A stretch of 64,000 nucleotides of DNA from Stenotrophomonas bentonitica (lineage in GTDB: Bacteria > Pseudomonadota > Gammaproteobacteria > Xanthomonadales > Xanthomonadaceae): contig NZ_PKQP01000005.1 of the NCBI RefSeq assembly GCF_002887735.1, positions 124,001-188,000 of the forward strand, read 5' to 3'. The notes under the pieces are model-generated. The model was not told where the DNA came from. It worked only from the letters and a program-made list of their open reading frames with translations, and searched no databases. Shown here piece by piece: positions 16,763-24,978 of this stretch; within the stretch, counting starts at the first letter, position 1; each line of letters begins with the position of its first letter. The position numbers were made by a program, and so were the translations under genes.

Positions 16763-17677
16763 TTACGGCCACTGCATTTCACCCTTGGCTACTTTTGCGC
16801 TCAGTTCCAGCGAGCTCTCGCCCGCCAGGGTCGGATAGCGTTTTTTCATCGCGGCAATCAGTGCGTTGGCGTCGTTGCTCCGTGCCGTTTCTTCGTCGAA
16901 GGCGCGGATGTAGTCGGCGGTGAAATCCACGGCGCTGATGTCCAGGGCGGCACCCGTTGCGTAGTGGCCCGGTATGACGCGCGTCGGCTTCAGGGCCTTG
17001 ATGGTGGCCAGGGTCTGCAGCCAGTGCGCGTGCGATTGGGCGCTTTGGGTGTCGGCCATCCAGACGTGTTCGCCGGCGACGATGGGGATGCCGCCGAGGA
17101 CGGTGCGCAGGGCGGGGATCCACAGGACGGTGCGGTCCGGGGTGGGGCCGGTGAGGCCGATGATCTTGATCGGTTGGCCTTCAAGGGTGAGGGTGTCGCC
17201 GTCCAGGGGGGGCGGGATGACGATGCGGCTGGGCTTGGCTGCGCCCATCTGCGGGCCCCAGTACGCGAGTTTGGCGGCCTGGGTGGCGTTGATGTGGGCA
17301 ACGGTTGCGGGGGTGGCGAGGACTTGGGCGTCGGGGAAGGCGTCCTGCAGGGTGGCCAGGCCGAAGTAGTAGTCGGGGTCGCCGTGGCTGATGTAGATCG
17401 TGGTCAGCCGTTTGCCCGAGGCGCGGATGCGCTGCACCAGCTGGGCGGCGTCGGATGCGGCGAACTGGGCGTCGACCAGGATGGCGTCGTGGCGGCCGGT
17501 GATCAGGGTGGACGCGACCGAAAACAGCGCCTCGTCGCCGGGGTGGTAGGGCTGCACCTGCAGCACGTGGGCTTCGGCGGTGGCCGCAGCGGCGTGGCTG
17601 ATGGCCGGTGGGCTGACGGCGAGCGCGGTACCGAGCGCCAACGCCAAGGCCAGGGTCGTGCGGGAAACGTTCTGCAT
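16763..17677 (-). CDS. Exported MBL-fold hydrolase homologue with altered metal ligands
   Basis: A 304-residue protein with a signal peptide (MQNVSRTTLALALALGTALA, cleavage after SHAAAA). The fold pattern is metallo-beta-lactamase-like (LITGRHDAILVDAQFAASDA; TTIYISHGDPDYYFG; VIPGHYATG). However, the canonical HxHxDH reads HGDPDY. The later His region reads GPTPDRT and the bridging-Asp region LGGIPIVAG. So several standard metal ligands are missing; only the first His, one Asp and the last His are kept. It may be a divergent subfamily. The start was set at the signal peptide, and the upstream in-frame extension is tandem-repeat sequence. Confidence 0.8.
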   Translation of the reverse strand: MQNVSRTTLALALALGTALAVSPPAISHAAAATAEAHVLQVQPYHPGDEALFSVASTLITGRHDAILVDAQFAASDAAQLVQRIRASGKRLTTIYISHGDPDYYFGLATLQDAFPDAQVLATPATVAHINATQAAKLAYWGPQMGAAKPSRIVIPPPLDGDTLTLEGQPIKIIGLTGPTPDRTVLWIPALRTVLGGIPIVAGEHVWMADTQSAQSHAHWLQTLATIKALKPTRVIPGHYATGAALDISAVDFTADYIRAFDEETARSNDANALIAAMKKRYPTLAGESSLELSAKVAKGEMQWP

Positions 17678-17696
17678 TTCAAGAAGTCCTGTGCAG

Positions 17697-17830
17697 CGCG
17701 GCCCCGGCATCACACCGGGGCGGGACGGCCCCGACATGGCACCGGGGGGAACGGCCCCCGACATGACACCGGGGGGGGGGACGGCCCCGACATGACACCG
17801 GGGGGAACGGCCCCGACATGACACCGGGGC
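17697..17830. repeat. Tandem array, five imperfect ~26-bp units
   Basis: Five head-to-tail copies of about 24-30 bp share the core CGGCCCCGACATGACACC followed by a G-run. Each unit is itself quasi-palindromic (CCCCG...CGGGG). G-run length varies between 4 and 10, typical of slippage. The array separates two minus-strand genes, covering the region just upstream of the MBL gene. Confidence 0.88.
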
Positions 17831-17832
17831 CG

Positions 17833-17857
17833 GTAGAGCCGACCGTTGGTCGGCTGC
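17833..17857 (+). repeat. SMAG/REP-type palindrome with GTAG head
   Basis: GTAGAGCCGACC-gtt-GGTCGGCT directly abuts the tandem array. Confidence 0.75.
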
Positions 17858-17875
17858 TTCACATCGGCGGCCTGG

Positions 17876-18514
17876 TCAGTACGCAACCGTGGCGATCTGC
17901 CGCACGTACTGCGGGGTTTCGATCTCGCTGACGAAGGCGTCGGCGTAGTCGGCGTAGCTGATCCGGCTGTGTCCGTCGGCACCGACCAGGAAATTCTTCG
18001 CCTGGCTGCGGAAGCCGCCGCGCTGCGGGCCGGGGCCGATCTCGGCGGCGGGCGAGTAGAAGGTCCAGTCCAGGTCATCGACGGCCTGCAGCTGCTTCAG
18101 CGTCTCGCGCGCGGCCAGGGCGACCGGCTTGTAGGCATCCGGGAAGCCCTCGGTGTCCACCAGTTGCACGCCCGGGGCGACTTCCAGGCTGCCCGCACCG
18201 CCGACCATGATGAAGCGCGGTACGCCGGCCTGGCGGGCTGCCTTGACCAGCGCGGCGCTGGTGGTGGTCACGGTGCTCGGCGCATCACCCGGGCGCGGGC
18301 CGAAGGCGCTGGCCAGCACGTCGTGGCCGGCGATCACGGCGGCCAGGGCATCGGTATCGTCCAGCGCGGCGACGGCCAGCTGGGCGCCCTCCAGTTCGGC
18401 CGGCAGGTCGGTCTCGCGGCGCACGATGGCGGTGACCTGATGGCCGCGGGCGAGGGCCTGGCGGGTGATTTCACGGCCGATATTGCCGGTGGCACCAACA
18501 AGCGCGATTTTCAT
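17876..18514 (-). CDS. NAD(P)-dependent oxidoreductase, NmrA/YwnB-like SDR
   Basis: A 212-residue atypical short-chain dehydrogenase. MKIALVGATGNIGREITRQA carries the GxxGxxG dinucleotide motif. The sequence FIMVGGAGSLEVAPG and the region WTFYSPAAEIGPG match NAD(P)H-binding proteins annotated as NmrA-like or YwnB-like. Substrate is unknown. It lies divergently to a LysR regulator across a 96-bp gap, a common arrangement for LysR targets, so the LysR protein probably controls it. The long in-frame extension past 18514 lies over the LysR gene and is not real. Confidence 0.87.
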   Translation of the reverse strand: MKIALVGATGNIGREITRQALARGHQVTAIVRRETDLPAELEGAQLAVAALDDTDALAAVIAGHDVLASAFGPRPGDAPSTVTTTSAALVKAARQAGVPRFIMVGGAGSLEVAPGVQLVDTEGFPDAYKPVALAARETLKQLQAVDDLDWTFYSPAAEIGPGPQRGGFRSQAKNFLVGADGHSRISYADYADAFVSEIETPQYVRQIATVAY

Positions 18515-18610
18515 GGGGCAGGTCCGTTGAGGAAGGAAGGCCAGCGTATGCCTCTGGAATCGAACGAAAAACCGCGTATAACGGCCTAATTTGTTGCACG
18601 GATCGATCAA

Positions 18611-19513
18611 ATGGACCGGATGACCGCCATGAACGTGTTCGTCGAGGTCGCCGAGCGCGGCAGCCTGACCGCAGCGGCCGAGGCACTGGAAATGTCGCGG
18701 GCGATGGTGACCCGTTATCTGGCCGAGGTGGAGCGCTGGCTGGGCGCGCGGCTGCTGCACCGGACCACGCGCCGGATCAGCCTGACCGGGCCGGGCGAAG
18801 CCGCGCTGCTGCGGTTCCGGCAGATGCTGGCGATCGGTGATGAGCTGCGTGGTGAGCTGGCCACGGACAACCCCGAGCCGCACGGGCTGCTGCGGGTCAC
18901 CGCGAGTGTCTCCTTCGGGCAGATCCACCTGGCGGCGGCGGTGGCGGCGTTCGTCAAACGGCATCCGCTCACGCGCGTGGAACTGCTGCTGGTGGATCGG
19001 GTGGTGAATCTGGTCGAAGAGCGCGTGGACATCGCGGTGCGCATTTCGCGCGCGATCGATCCGAGTCTGATCGCGCGGCCGTTGGCGCCGTGCCGTTCGG
19101 TGCTGTGCGCGTCGCCGTCGTACCTGACCGAGCACGGCACGCCGACCACCGCCGATGCACTGGCCGCGCACAACTGCCTGACGCACCACTATGTCGGCAA
19201 GAGCGTGTGGCACCTGCAACGCGACGGACGGAAGATCGCGGTGGCGGTAGGCGGCAACATCAGTGCCAATGAAGCGTCGCTGCTGCTCGAAGCGGTGCGT
19301 GCCGGCGCCGGCATCGCGATGTTGCCGACGTACCAGATCGCCCCGTTGCTCCGCAGTGGCGAGCTGATCGAGGTGCTGCCTGATTACGAAGTGGAAGGCT
19401 TGGGTATCCACGCGGTATATGCGTCACGCCGGCAGCTGCCGACAATCATGCGCAGCTTCCTGGATTTCCTGGTGGAACGTTTTGCCAGCCCGGCATTCCT
19501 GGCGCAGCTGTAA
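18611..19513 (+). CDS. LysR-family transcriptional regulator
   Basis: A 300-residue LTTR. The N-terminal winged HTH covers residues 4-62 (FVEVAERGSLTAAAEALEMS; LGARLLHRTTRRISLT). The effector-binding domain follows, with VDIAVRIS and ANEASLLLEAVRAGAGIAML. A later in-frame ATG at 18620 is an alternative. Divergent from the NAD(P)-binding oxidoreductase, which is its likely target; many such regulators respond to electrophiles or quinones, but no ligand can be inferred here. Confidence 0.92.
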   Translation: MDRMTAMNVFVEVAERGSLTAAAEALEMSRAMVTRYLAEVERWLGARLLHRTTRRISLTGPGEAALLRFRQMLAIGDELRGELATDNPEPHGLLRVTASVSFGQIHLAAAVAAFVKRHPLTRVELLLVDRVVNLVEERVDIAVRISRAIDPSLIARPLAPCRSVLCASPSYLTEHGTPTTADALAAHNCLTHHYVGKSVWHLQRDGRKIAVAVGGNISANEASLLLEAVRAGAGIAMLPTYQIAPLLRSGELIEVLPDYEVEGLGIHAVYASRRQLPTIMRSFLDFLVERFASPAFLAQL

Positions 19514-19597
19514 ACGCGGCGCTACCCGGGCGTGCATCGGCATCACACACGCACCTCCGTACAATGGCCCTTCCCTGCTGTGGAAGTGAGCATTGCC

Positions 19598-20248
19598 TTG
19601 TCGTACCCGTATCCGTTGGTGGTGTTCGATCTGGATGGCACGCTGGTGGACAGCGCCGCCGATATCGCCGAGGCGTTGAACCGCACGCTGGAGGACTGGC
19701 AGTTGCCGCGCGTGCCCGAGGCCACCGTGCTGACCTGGATCGGCGATGGTGTGCGCCGATTGGTGGAGCAGGCATTCGATGCGGCTGGCAGCGCCGTCGA
19801 ACTGGACAAGGTGATGCCCGGTTTCATGCGGCACTACGAGGCGTGCCTGTTGCGCAGCCCACGTCTGTTTGATGGTGTGACCGACACGTTGGCCGCATTG
19901 CGCGAACGCGCGGTGACGCTGGCGATCTGCACCAACAAGCCGTCGGCGCTGGTGGCGCCGTTGCTGCAGCATTTCGGGTTGCAGGATCAGTTCGCGCTGG
20001 TGCTGGGCGGAGATTCGCTGCCGGAACGCAAGCCCAGTGGTGCGCCGTTGCGGCATATCGCGGCGCACTTCGAGGTGGCCGTCGAGGCGGCCCTGATGGT
20101 GGGTGATTCGATCACCGATTACCGCGCCGCGGTGGATGCGGGCATGCCGGTGGCGCTGGTGCGCTATGGGTATCCGCGCGGGCTCGATCTAAACAACGTC
20201 GCGGCGGTGGCGGTGATGGACGATCTGCGGGAACTGCTGGCGCTCTAA
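19598..20248 (+). CDS. gph: Phosphoglycolate phosphatase
   Basis: A 216-residue HAD-IA phosphatase removing phosphate from 2-phosphoglycolate, a DNA-repair and oxidative by-product. Motif I is VVFDLDGTLVDSA, motif II TNKPS, and motif IV MVGDSITDYRAAVDAG. The chosen start is TTG at 19598, giving MSYPYPLVVFDLDG, with GGAAGTGAG 7 nt upstream; GTG at 19586 is an alternative. It follows the LysR gene and ends before a pair of SMAG palindromes. Confidence 0.88.
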   Translation: MSYPYPLVVFDLDGTLVDSAADIAEALNRTLEDWQLPRVPEATVLTWIGDGVRRLVEQAFDAAGSAVELDKVMPGFMRHYEACLLRSPRLFDGVTDTLAALRERAVTLAICTNKPSALVAPLLQHFGLQDQFALVLGGDSLPERKPSGAPLRHIAAHFEVAVEAALMVGDSITDYRAAVDAGMPVALVRYGYPRGLDLNNVAAVAVMDDLRELLAL

Positions 20249-20255
20249 TGCGCGT

Positions 20256-20280
20256 GTGCCGACCAACGGTCGGCACCTAC
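20256..20280 (-). repeat. SMAG/REP-type palindrome
   Basis: Read on the minus strand: GTAG head then GTGCCGACCGTTGGTCGGCAC. First of two adjacent copies between gph and btuB (convergent genes). Confidence 0.75.
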
Positions 20281-20294
20281 CAGGGTCAACGATT

Positions 20295-20314
20295 GTGCCG
20301 ACCAATGGTCGGCA
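20295..20314. repeat. SMAG/REP-like palindrome, headless copy
   Basis: GTGCCGACC-aat-GGTCGGCA; second of the tandem pair, 14 bp from the first and probably in the opposite or degenerate orientation. Confidence 0.6.
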
Positions 20315-20357
20315 GCTGCCGAGGGTGGGACGGCAGCGGTGCCGCCGTCCCGCACGC

Positions 20358-22199
20358 TTATTTCGGCTGGTAACGCACGCTCAGGCGGTACTCGCGGCCC
20401 GGCTGGTTGTACCAGGCAACGGTTTCGTAATCGCGGTCGAAGACATTGCTGACGCGGCCCAGCACCGACCAGTCGCGGCTCAGTGCGTATTCCAGGCGCA
20501 GGTCCACGGTGCCATAGCCACCCAGGCGCACGGTGTTGGCCGCATCGTCGTAACGCTTGCCGGCGCCGTTGGCGGTGAGGCCGGTGCGGAAGTCACCGAA
20601 GCGGCGATCGACGTCCAGGCGCGCGGTGTTCTGGGCGCGGCGGGCCAGCCAGTTGTCGAACTGCGCGCTGCCGTCGGTGCGGTTGCGCGGGTCGGTGTGG
20701 CTGAGCTGTGCATTGAGGTCGAACCCGGCCACGGTGATCGCACCGGTCAGTTCGGCGCCGCGGATGCGGGCCTTCTCGACCTGCGACATCATGAAGGTCG
20801 TCGCGTCGTAGGTGATCAGGTCATCGATGCGCGTTTCGTACACATCCAGACCCCAGCGCCAGCCCTCACCCTGCTGGGCAATGCCGACGTTCGCGCTCTT
20901 GGATTTTTCCGGGTCCAGGGTCGGCACGCCGCTCCACGGGTCGTACAGATCGCTGAAGGTCGGGGCCTTGAACGCGGTGCCGTAGCTGGCGTTGAGGCGG
21001 AAGCCGCTGCCCAGCTCCAGCCCCCAGCCGAGGCTGCCGGTGGTGTGGTTGCCGAACTGCTCGTTGTCGTCGTTGCGCACGCTGGCCTGCAGGTGGTGCG
21101 CGCCGAAGCGGCCCTGGTACTGCACGAACACGCCGGTGTTGTCGCGGCTGTCGACCAGATAGCCGGCGCTGCTGCCGTCCAGGTTGTCCTGGCTCCAGTC
21201 CACGCCGGCGCTCAGCAGCTGGCCATCGGCGATGCCGATATCGGCCTGCACCGAGGCGCTGTCACGGTGGGTCTGCGCGTTGCCCAGCCAGGCATCACCG
21301 TTGTAGTTGTCCGATTCGTTGTCGGCCCGGCCGACATTGACGGTCAGGTTGAAGCGCGCGCTGGGCGTGTAGCGCAGCTTGCCACCGAGCACCTGCTGCA
21401 GGGTCTCGGAGTAGTTGTAGTAGCCGTCGTAGTGGTTCTCGCCTTCGGCGCGCAGCGCGGTGCCTTCCAGGCTCAGCGTATCGGTCAGCGCATAGCCGCC
21501 GCGCAGGCTCATCGACAGGTTGCGGTAGCCATCGCGGTCGGGCTCATTGGCGCCACAGCCGGCGAACGGCGAGACGGAGCCGCGGCAGGCGTTGATGCCG
21601 TCGGTGTGCTGGTAGGCGATGTCGGTGCCGAACCAGCCACGCTCGCCACTGCCACCGAAGCCACCGCTGGCCTCGCGCAGGCCGTTGCTGCCGCCGCCGA
21701 GCTGCAGGTGTGGCGCGAACTGGCCGGCATTGCGGCGGGTGAAGATCTGGATCACGCCACCGATCGCGTCGGCGCCGTACAGGCTGGACTGCGGGCCACG
21801 CACGATCTCGATGCGCTCGATCTGCGCCAGCGGCAGGTCCTGGATCATGGCCAGGCCGAGGTCACCGGTGTTGATGCGCACGCCGTCGATCAGCACCAGG
21901 GTGTGGGCCGAGTTGGTGCCGCGCAGGAACAGCGAGCTCTGCTTGCCCAGGCCACCGCTGTTGTTGAGGTTGATGCCGGCCCGGCCGCGCAGCAGCTCCT
22001 GCAGCGACGGTGCCTGGCTGCGCTCGATCTCGGCGCGGTCGATCACCTGCGCTGGCGAGATGCTGTCCTGCAGGGCGATCGGGGTGCGGGTGGCGGTGAC
22101 CAGTACCTGGTCCAGCGCGGTCGCCTCGTCCTGGGCCGACGCCAGCAGGGGCAGGGCCGACAACACGGCCAGGGAAAGGACTTGGATCTGCAGCTTCAT
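20358..22199 (-). CDS. btuB: TonB-dependent vitamin B12 receptor BtuB
   Basis: A 613-residue outer-membrane receptor importing cobalamin. It has a signal peptide (MKLQIQVLSLAVLSALPLLA), a TonB-box region with DQVLVTATRTPIAL, and a plug domain with GVRINTGDLG and SSLYGADAIGGVIQIFTRR. A 22-strand barrel ends YRLSVRYQPK. The start at 22199 has GGAG at about 6-nt spacing; a Met 12 nt upstream is possible. The B12 assignment is strongly supported by a cobalamin riboswitch immediately upstream and cobC beyond it. Confidence 0.93.
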   Translation of the reverse strand: MKLQIQVLSLAVLSALPLLASAQDEATALDQVLVTATRTPIALQDSISPAQVIDRAEIERSQAPSLQELLRGRAGINLNNSGGLGKQSSLFLRGTNSAHTLVLIDGVRINTGDLGLAMIQDLPLAQIERIEIVRGPQSSLYGADAIGGVIQIFTRRNAGQFAPHLQLGGGSNGLREASGGFGGSGERGWFGTDIAYQHTDGINACRGSVSPFAGCGANEPDRDGYRNLSMSLRGGYALTDTLSLEGTALRAEGENHYDGYYNYSETLQQVLGGKLRYTPSARFNLTVNVGRADNESDNYNGDAWLGNAQTHRDSASVQADIGIADGQLLSAGVDWSQDNLDGSSAGYLVDSRDNTGVFVQYQGRFGAHHLQASVRNDDNEQFGNHTTGSLGWGLELGSGFRLNASYGTAFKAPTFSDLYDPWSGVPTLDPEKSKSANVGIAQQGEGWRWGLDVYETRIDDLITYDATTFMMSQVEKARIRGAELTGAITVAGFDLNAQLSHTDPRNRTDGSAQFDNWLARRAQNTARLDVDRRFGDFRTGLTANGAGKRYDDAANTVRLGGYGTVDLRLEYALSRDWSVLGRVSNVFDRDYETVAWYNQPGREYRLSVRYQPK

Positions 22200-22336
22200 C
22201 GATGACTCCATGCACCGCGCACGCCCGCGCGGCAAGGGGTGGGGATGATCGCGCTGCAGGGATGGATCGACGGTTGGCGGACGCGCACGGCGCCGCTTGC
22301 CGCCGCCATGCCCGCCGCATCGCAACCAGTCGTCTT

Positions 22337-22513
22337 CCAGGCCGGTCTCCGGGCTTGCGGGTCGATGGCGGTGCCATCGTGCCAGGCGCCTTCCCATGCC
22401 GGAGCACAGTGGCGTGTTGCCTGGTGTTTCCTCGCTTACCGTTGCGGGGGCAGCGCCGGAGTGGCGGCGGGGCACGAGGCCTGACGCGTCACCGGCTTCC
22501 CGTTTCAACCTGG
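22337..22513 (-). ncRNA. Cobalamin (AdoCbl) riboswitch in the btuB leader
   Basis: On the minus strand, in order, there is closing-stem CCAGG, then GGGAAGCCGGTGA, then a core with GCTGCCCCCGCAACGGTAAG. After that come GCCACTGTGCTCCGG, CATGGGAAGG, and the B12-box-like AGCCCGGAGACCGGCC with closing-stem CCTGG. The order and spacing are those of the cobalamin riboswitch class. It would repress btuB when B12 is plentiful. It lies about 140 nt before the btuB start. Confidence 0.9.
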
Positions 22514-22620
22514 CGGCATTGCAGCCCCGGGTCACCTGAAAGTGGGCGCAGTCTAAGCCATCGGCCGGGCCGGTGGAGCGCACCGGTTAGAATGCGCCTC
22601 GCTTTTTCGATGTGATCTCC

Positions 22621-22710
22621 ATGACCCCGACGTGGTTGCAGCACCCCGGTACCGACGCCCGTGACCCTCACCGGCCGGCCGCAGCGGGCAGCAGAGGGGG
22701 CCCGGCATGA
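22621..22710 (+). CDS. Small ORF coupled to cobC, possible remnant of a cobT N-terminus
   Basis: A 29-codon ORF (MTPTWLQHPGTDARDPHRPA...) whose TGA overlaps the cobC ATG by 4 bp (ATGA), which is how real upstream cistrons are coupled. The opening MTPTWLQHP resembles the beginning of CobT proteins, often encoded next to cobC. So it may be the relic of a deleted cobT, or a leader peptide. No good ribosome-binding site is visible. I am unsure it is translated. Confidence 0.35.
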   Translation: MTPTWLQHPGTDARDPHRPAAAGSRGGPA

Positions 22711-23285
22711 TCCTCGACCTGATCCGCCACGCCAGCACCGGCCGCGACGACCATCTCGATGGCCGTACCGATCCACCGCTGCATGAGGGCGCCACCGACG
22801 CGCTGTGCGCGCGCTACGCGGCGCTGTCCTGGGAGCGCGTGCTGTGCTCGCCGCGGCAGCGCGCCGTGCGCACCGCCGAAGCGCTGGCGGCCCCGCTCGG
22901 GCGGGGGGTGGACACTGACGAGGAATGGGAAGAGCTGGATTTCGGCGACTGGGATGGTGCCGCGCTGGAGGCGCTGCCGATGGACGCGCTGTCGGCGTTC
23001 CATCTGGACCCGCACGCCAACCCGCCGCCGCACGGCGAAAGCTGGGGCCACTTCGAGCGCCGCATCGCGCGTGGGCTGCACCGGCTGCTGGATGATCCGG
23101 ACCCGGTGCCGACCCTGATCGTCAGTCATGGCGGGCCGCTGCGCATGGTGCTGTCGCAGGTCTGCGGGTTGCCGATGGCGATGTGCTGGGCGCTGCGCAT
23201 CGACCACGGCACGCGGCTGCGGCTGCGCGTGGAGCGCGAAGACGATCAACTCTGGGGCGAGCTGCTGGAACTGCAGCAGGTATGA
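22707..23285 (+). CDS. cobC: Alpha-ribazole phosphatase / histidine phosphatase CobC
   Basis: A 192-residue histidine-phosphatase enzyme of cobalamin nucleotide-loop assembly, converting alpha-ribazole-5'-phosphate to alpha-ribazole. The catalytic LIRHAST motif is at residues 5-11; SPRQRAVRTAEAL and the second His in LIVSHGGPLRMVL complete the site. Neighbouring btuB with its B12 riboswitch supports the B12 role; on sequence alone a generic phosphoglycerate-mutase-like phosphatase is possible. Confidence 0.8.
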   Translation: MILDLIRHASTGRDDHLDGRTDPPLHEGATDALCARYAALSWERVLCSPRQRAVRTAEALAAPLGRGVDTDEEWEELDFGDWDGAALEALPMDALSAFHLDPHANPPPHGESWGHFERRIARGLHRLLDDPDPVPTLIVSHGGPLRMVLSQVCGLPMAMCWALRIDHGTRLRLRVEREDDQLWGELLELQQV

Positions 23286-23293
23286 AGCGCGCA

Positions 23294-23314
23294 GGACCGA
23301 CGATGCGTCGGTCC
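23294..23314. repeat. REP-like hairpin after cobC
   Basis: GGACCGAC-gatgc-GTCGGTCC, 8-bp perfect arms, no T-run. It resembles the SMAG stem core and lies 8 bp after the cobC stop. Confidence 0.5.
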
Positions 23315-23321
23315 GTGCGGA

Positions 23322-23693
23322 TCAGCGAGGCTCGTCGTCGCTCTCGAACGGCGATGCCTCATCGCCCTCATCATCGCGATGCTCGACCGTGCGGTCGTAG
23401 ACCGGGCCGGACGCGGGCGGCGCCTTCTTCAGCGGCTGCTCGGCGATGATGGCCTCGTACTCGGCCACCAGCACGGTACGGCGTGCTTCCGGCAGTTCCT
23501 GCCAGTGGCAGTCCTGCAGCGCGCCTTCCAGCGAATAGAGCAGGTTCAGGCTCGGTTTGAAGCCGGCACGGCGCACCTTGACGAAGGCACCCACGGCGCC
23601 GACCGCCACCAGGTCTTCCGGCGTACGCAGACCGACCTGGCGCAGCCATGCTGCGCTCTTCGGGCCGATGTTGCGCAGCTTGGCGCCACTCAT
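23322..23693 (-). CDS. TfoX/Sxy C-terminal domain protein
   Basis: A 123-residue protein consisting of a TfoX C-terminal (helix-hairpin-helix-like) domain: KLRNIGPKSAAWLRQVGLRT, then a Pro/acidic tail ending DEGDEASPFESDDEPR. Full-length TfoX/Sxy regulates natural competence with CRP, but here the N-terminal TfoX domain is absent, so the role is open. Its ATG overlaps the stop of the upstream GAF reductase gene by 4 bp. Confidence 0.82.
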   Translation of the reverse strand: MSGAKLRNIGPKSAAWLRQVGLRTPEDLVAVGAVGAFVKVRRAGFKPSLNLLYSLEGALQDCHWQELPEARRTVLVAEYEAIIAEQPLKKAPPASGPVYDRTVEHRDDEGDEASPFESDDEPR

Positions 23694-24172
23694 CCCAGGG
23701 CCTCGACGAACACCGCGGCGATCGCTTCAAGGCCGGCCTGGTCCTCGGCGTCGAAGCGCGCCAGCGACGGGCTGTCCAGATCGAATACACCGACCAGGTT
23801 GCCGTTGTGGACCAGCGGCACCACCAGCTCCGAGCGCGAGGCCGAGTCGCAGGCGATGTGGCCCGGGAAGGCGTCCACGTCTTCGATGCGCTGGGTAACC
23901 CGCTGCGAGGCGGCGGCGCCACACACGCCCTTGTCGAGCGGAATGCGCACGCAGGCGGGCAGGCCCTGGAACGGGCCGACGACCAGCTCGTTGCCGTCGA
24001 AGAAGTAGAAGCCGACCCAGTTCAGGTGCGGCAGGGCGTGGTAGACGAGCGCCGACAGGTTGGCCGCATTGGCGATGCGGTCGCGCTCGCCATGCACCAG
24101 GGCACGGGCCTGGGCCAGCAGCTGGCCGTACTGTTCCGGCTTGCTGCCGGTAAGCGTGGAGGTATCGAACAT
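23690..24172 (-). CDS. msrC: Free methionine-(R)-sulfoxide reductase (GAF domain)
   Basis: A 160-residue single-GAF-domain enzyme reducing free (not protein-bound) L-Met-R-sulfoxide. The three family cysteines are all present: LPACVRIPL, DKGVCGAAA and GHIACDSAS. The N-terminal LNWVGFYFFDGNELVVGPFQ is also typical. Regenerating methionine complements the two protein MsrB enzymes and MsrA in this window. It is cotranscribed with the tfoX-like gene. Confidence 0.92.
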   Translation of the reverse strand: MFDTSTLTGSKPEQYGQLLAQARALVHGERDRIANAANLSALVYHALPHLNWVGFYFFDGNELVVGPFQGLPACVRIPLDKGVCGAAASQRVTQRIEDVDAFPGHIACDSASRSELVVPLVHNGNLVGVFDLDSPSLARFDAEDQAGLEAIAAVFVEALG

Positions 24173-24291
24173 GGCCGCAGTCTACCAAGCCGCACGCCCG
24201 CCTGCGCCGGGGCCGGCGGAACGCAGCAGACCGCAGCGCGGCGTTGCCGGGACGGCGGATAATGACGCGTTTCCAGCCCTGGTCGTCTTTC

Positions 24292-24975
24292 ATGTCCCTG
24301 CCTGCGCCGTTGCCCGCCGCTTTGTTCGTCACCGGTACCGATACCGGCATCGGCAAGACCTTCAGCAGCTGCGTGCTGCTGCATGCCCTGCGCCGGCATG
24401 GCGGCACGGCCGTGGGCATGAAGCCGGTCGCCAGCGGCTGTGAGCGCACCCCGCAGGGCCTGCGCAACGAGGACGCCACCGCCCTGCTGGCTGCCAGCGT
24501 GCCGACGCCCGGGTACGACGACCTGAACCCCTTCGCGCTGGAGCAGCCGCTCGCGCCGGAGATCGCGGCGGCAGAAGCGGGCGTGCAACTGTCGCTGGCG
24601 CCGATCGAAGCTGCCTTCGCGCGCCTGCGTGCCAGCGCGGACACGGTGGTGGTGGAGGGCGTCGGCGGCTGGCTGGCGCCGCTGTCGGCCACGCTGGACC
24701 AGAGTGATCTGGTGCAGGCGCTGAAGCTGCCGGTGGTGATGGTGGTCGGGCTGCGGCTGGGTTGCCTCAACCACGCACGGCTGACCGCCGAGGCGATCGC
24801 GGCCCGCGGCGCGCACTGCATCGGTTGGATCGCCAACGAGGTGGACCCGGCGATGGCGCGCCGCGATGAGAATGTCGCGTTGCTCAAGGCGCGGTTGCCG
24901 ATGCCGTGCTGGGGTCGCCTGCCGTATGCGCCGGGTGCGGATCCGGCGAGCCTGGCAGACCGCCTGGTGTTCTGA
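24292..24975 (+). CDS. bioD: Dethiobiotin synthetase
   Basis: A 227-residue ATP-dependent enzyme that closes the ureido ring of dethiobiotin, the penultimate biotin step. The P-loop is FVTGTDTGIGKTFSS near residue 11. The Lys of MKPVASG and the VVEGVGGWLAPLS motif are canonical. The ATG at 24292 is preferred to longer in-frame starts because it puts the P-loop at the normal position. The other bio genes are not in this window. Confidence 0.94.
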   Translation: MSLPAPLPAALFVTGTDTGIGKTFSSCVLLHALRRHGGTAVGMKPVASGCERTPQGLRNEDATALLAASVPTPGYDDLNPFALEQPLAPEIAAAEAGVQLSLAPIEAAFARLRASADTVVVEGVGGWLAPLSATLDQSDLVQALKLPVVMVVGLRLGCLNHARLTAEAIAARGAHCIGWIANEVDPAMARRDENVALLKARLPMPCWGRLPYAPGADPASLADRLVF

Positions 24976-24978
24976 GCG

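Noticed and set aside
17678..17824. N-terminal extension of the MBL protein across the tandem array
   Set aside because: Repetitive GAVPPGVMSG-like translation of the tandem repeats; the signal peptide start at 17677 fits better.
17697..17830. Tandem array considered as a CRISPR
   Set aside because: Units are head-to-tail without unique spacers and there are no cas genes.
20256..22205. 649-codon plus-strand frame opposite btuB
   Set aside because: Shadow of btuB; repetitive Val/Ala/Gly text with no family signature.
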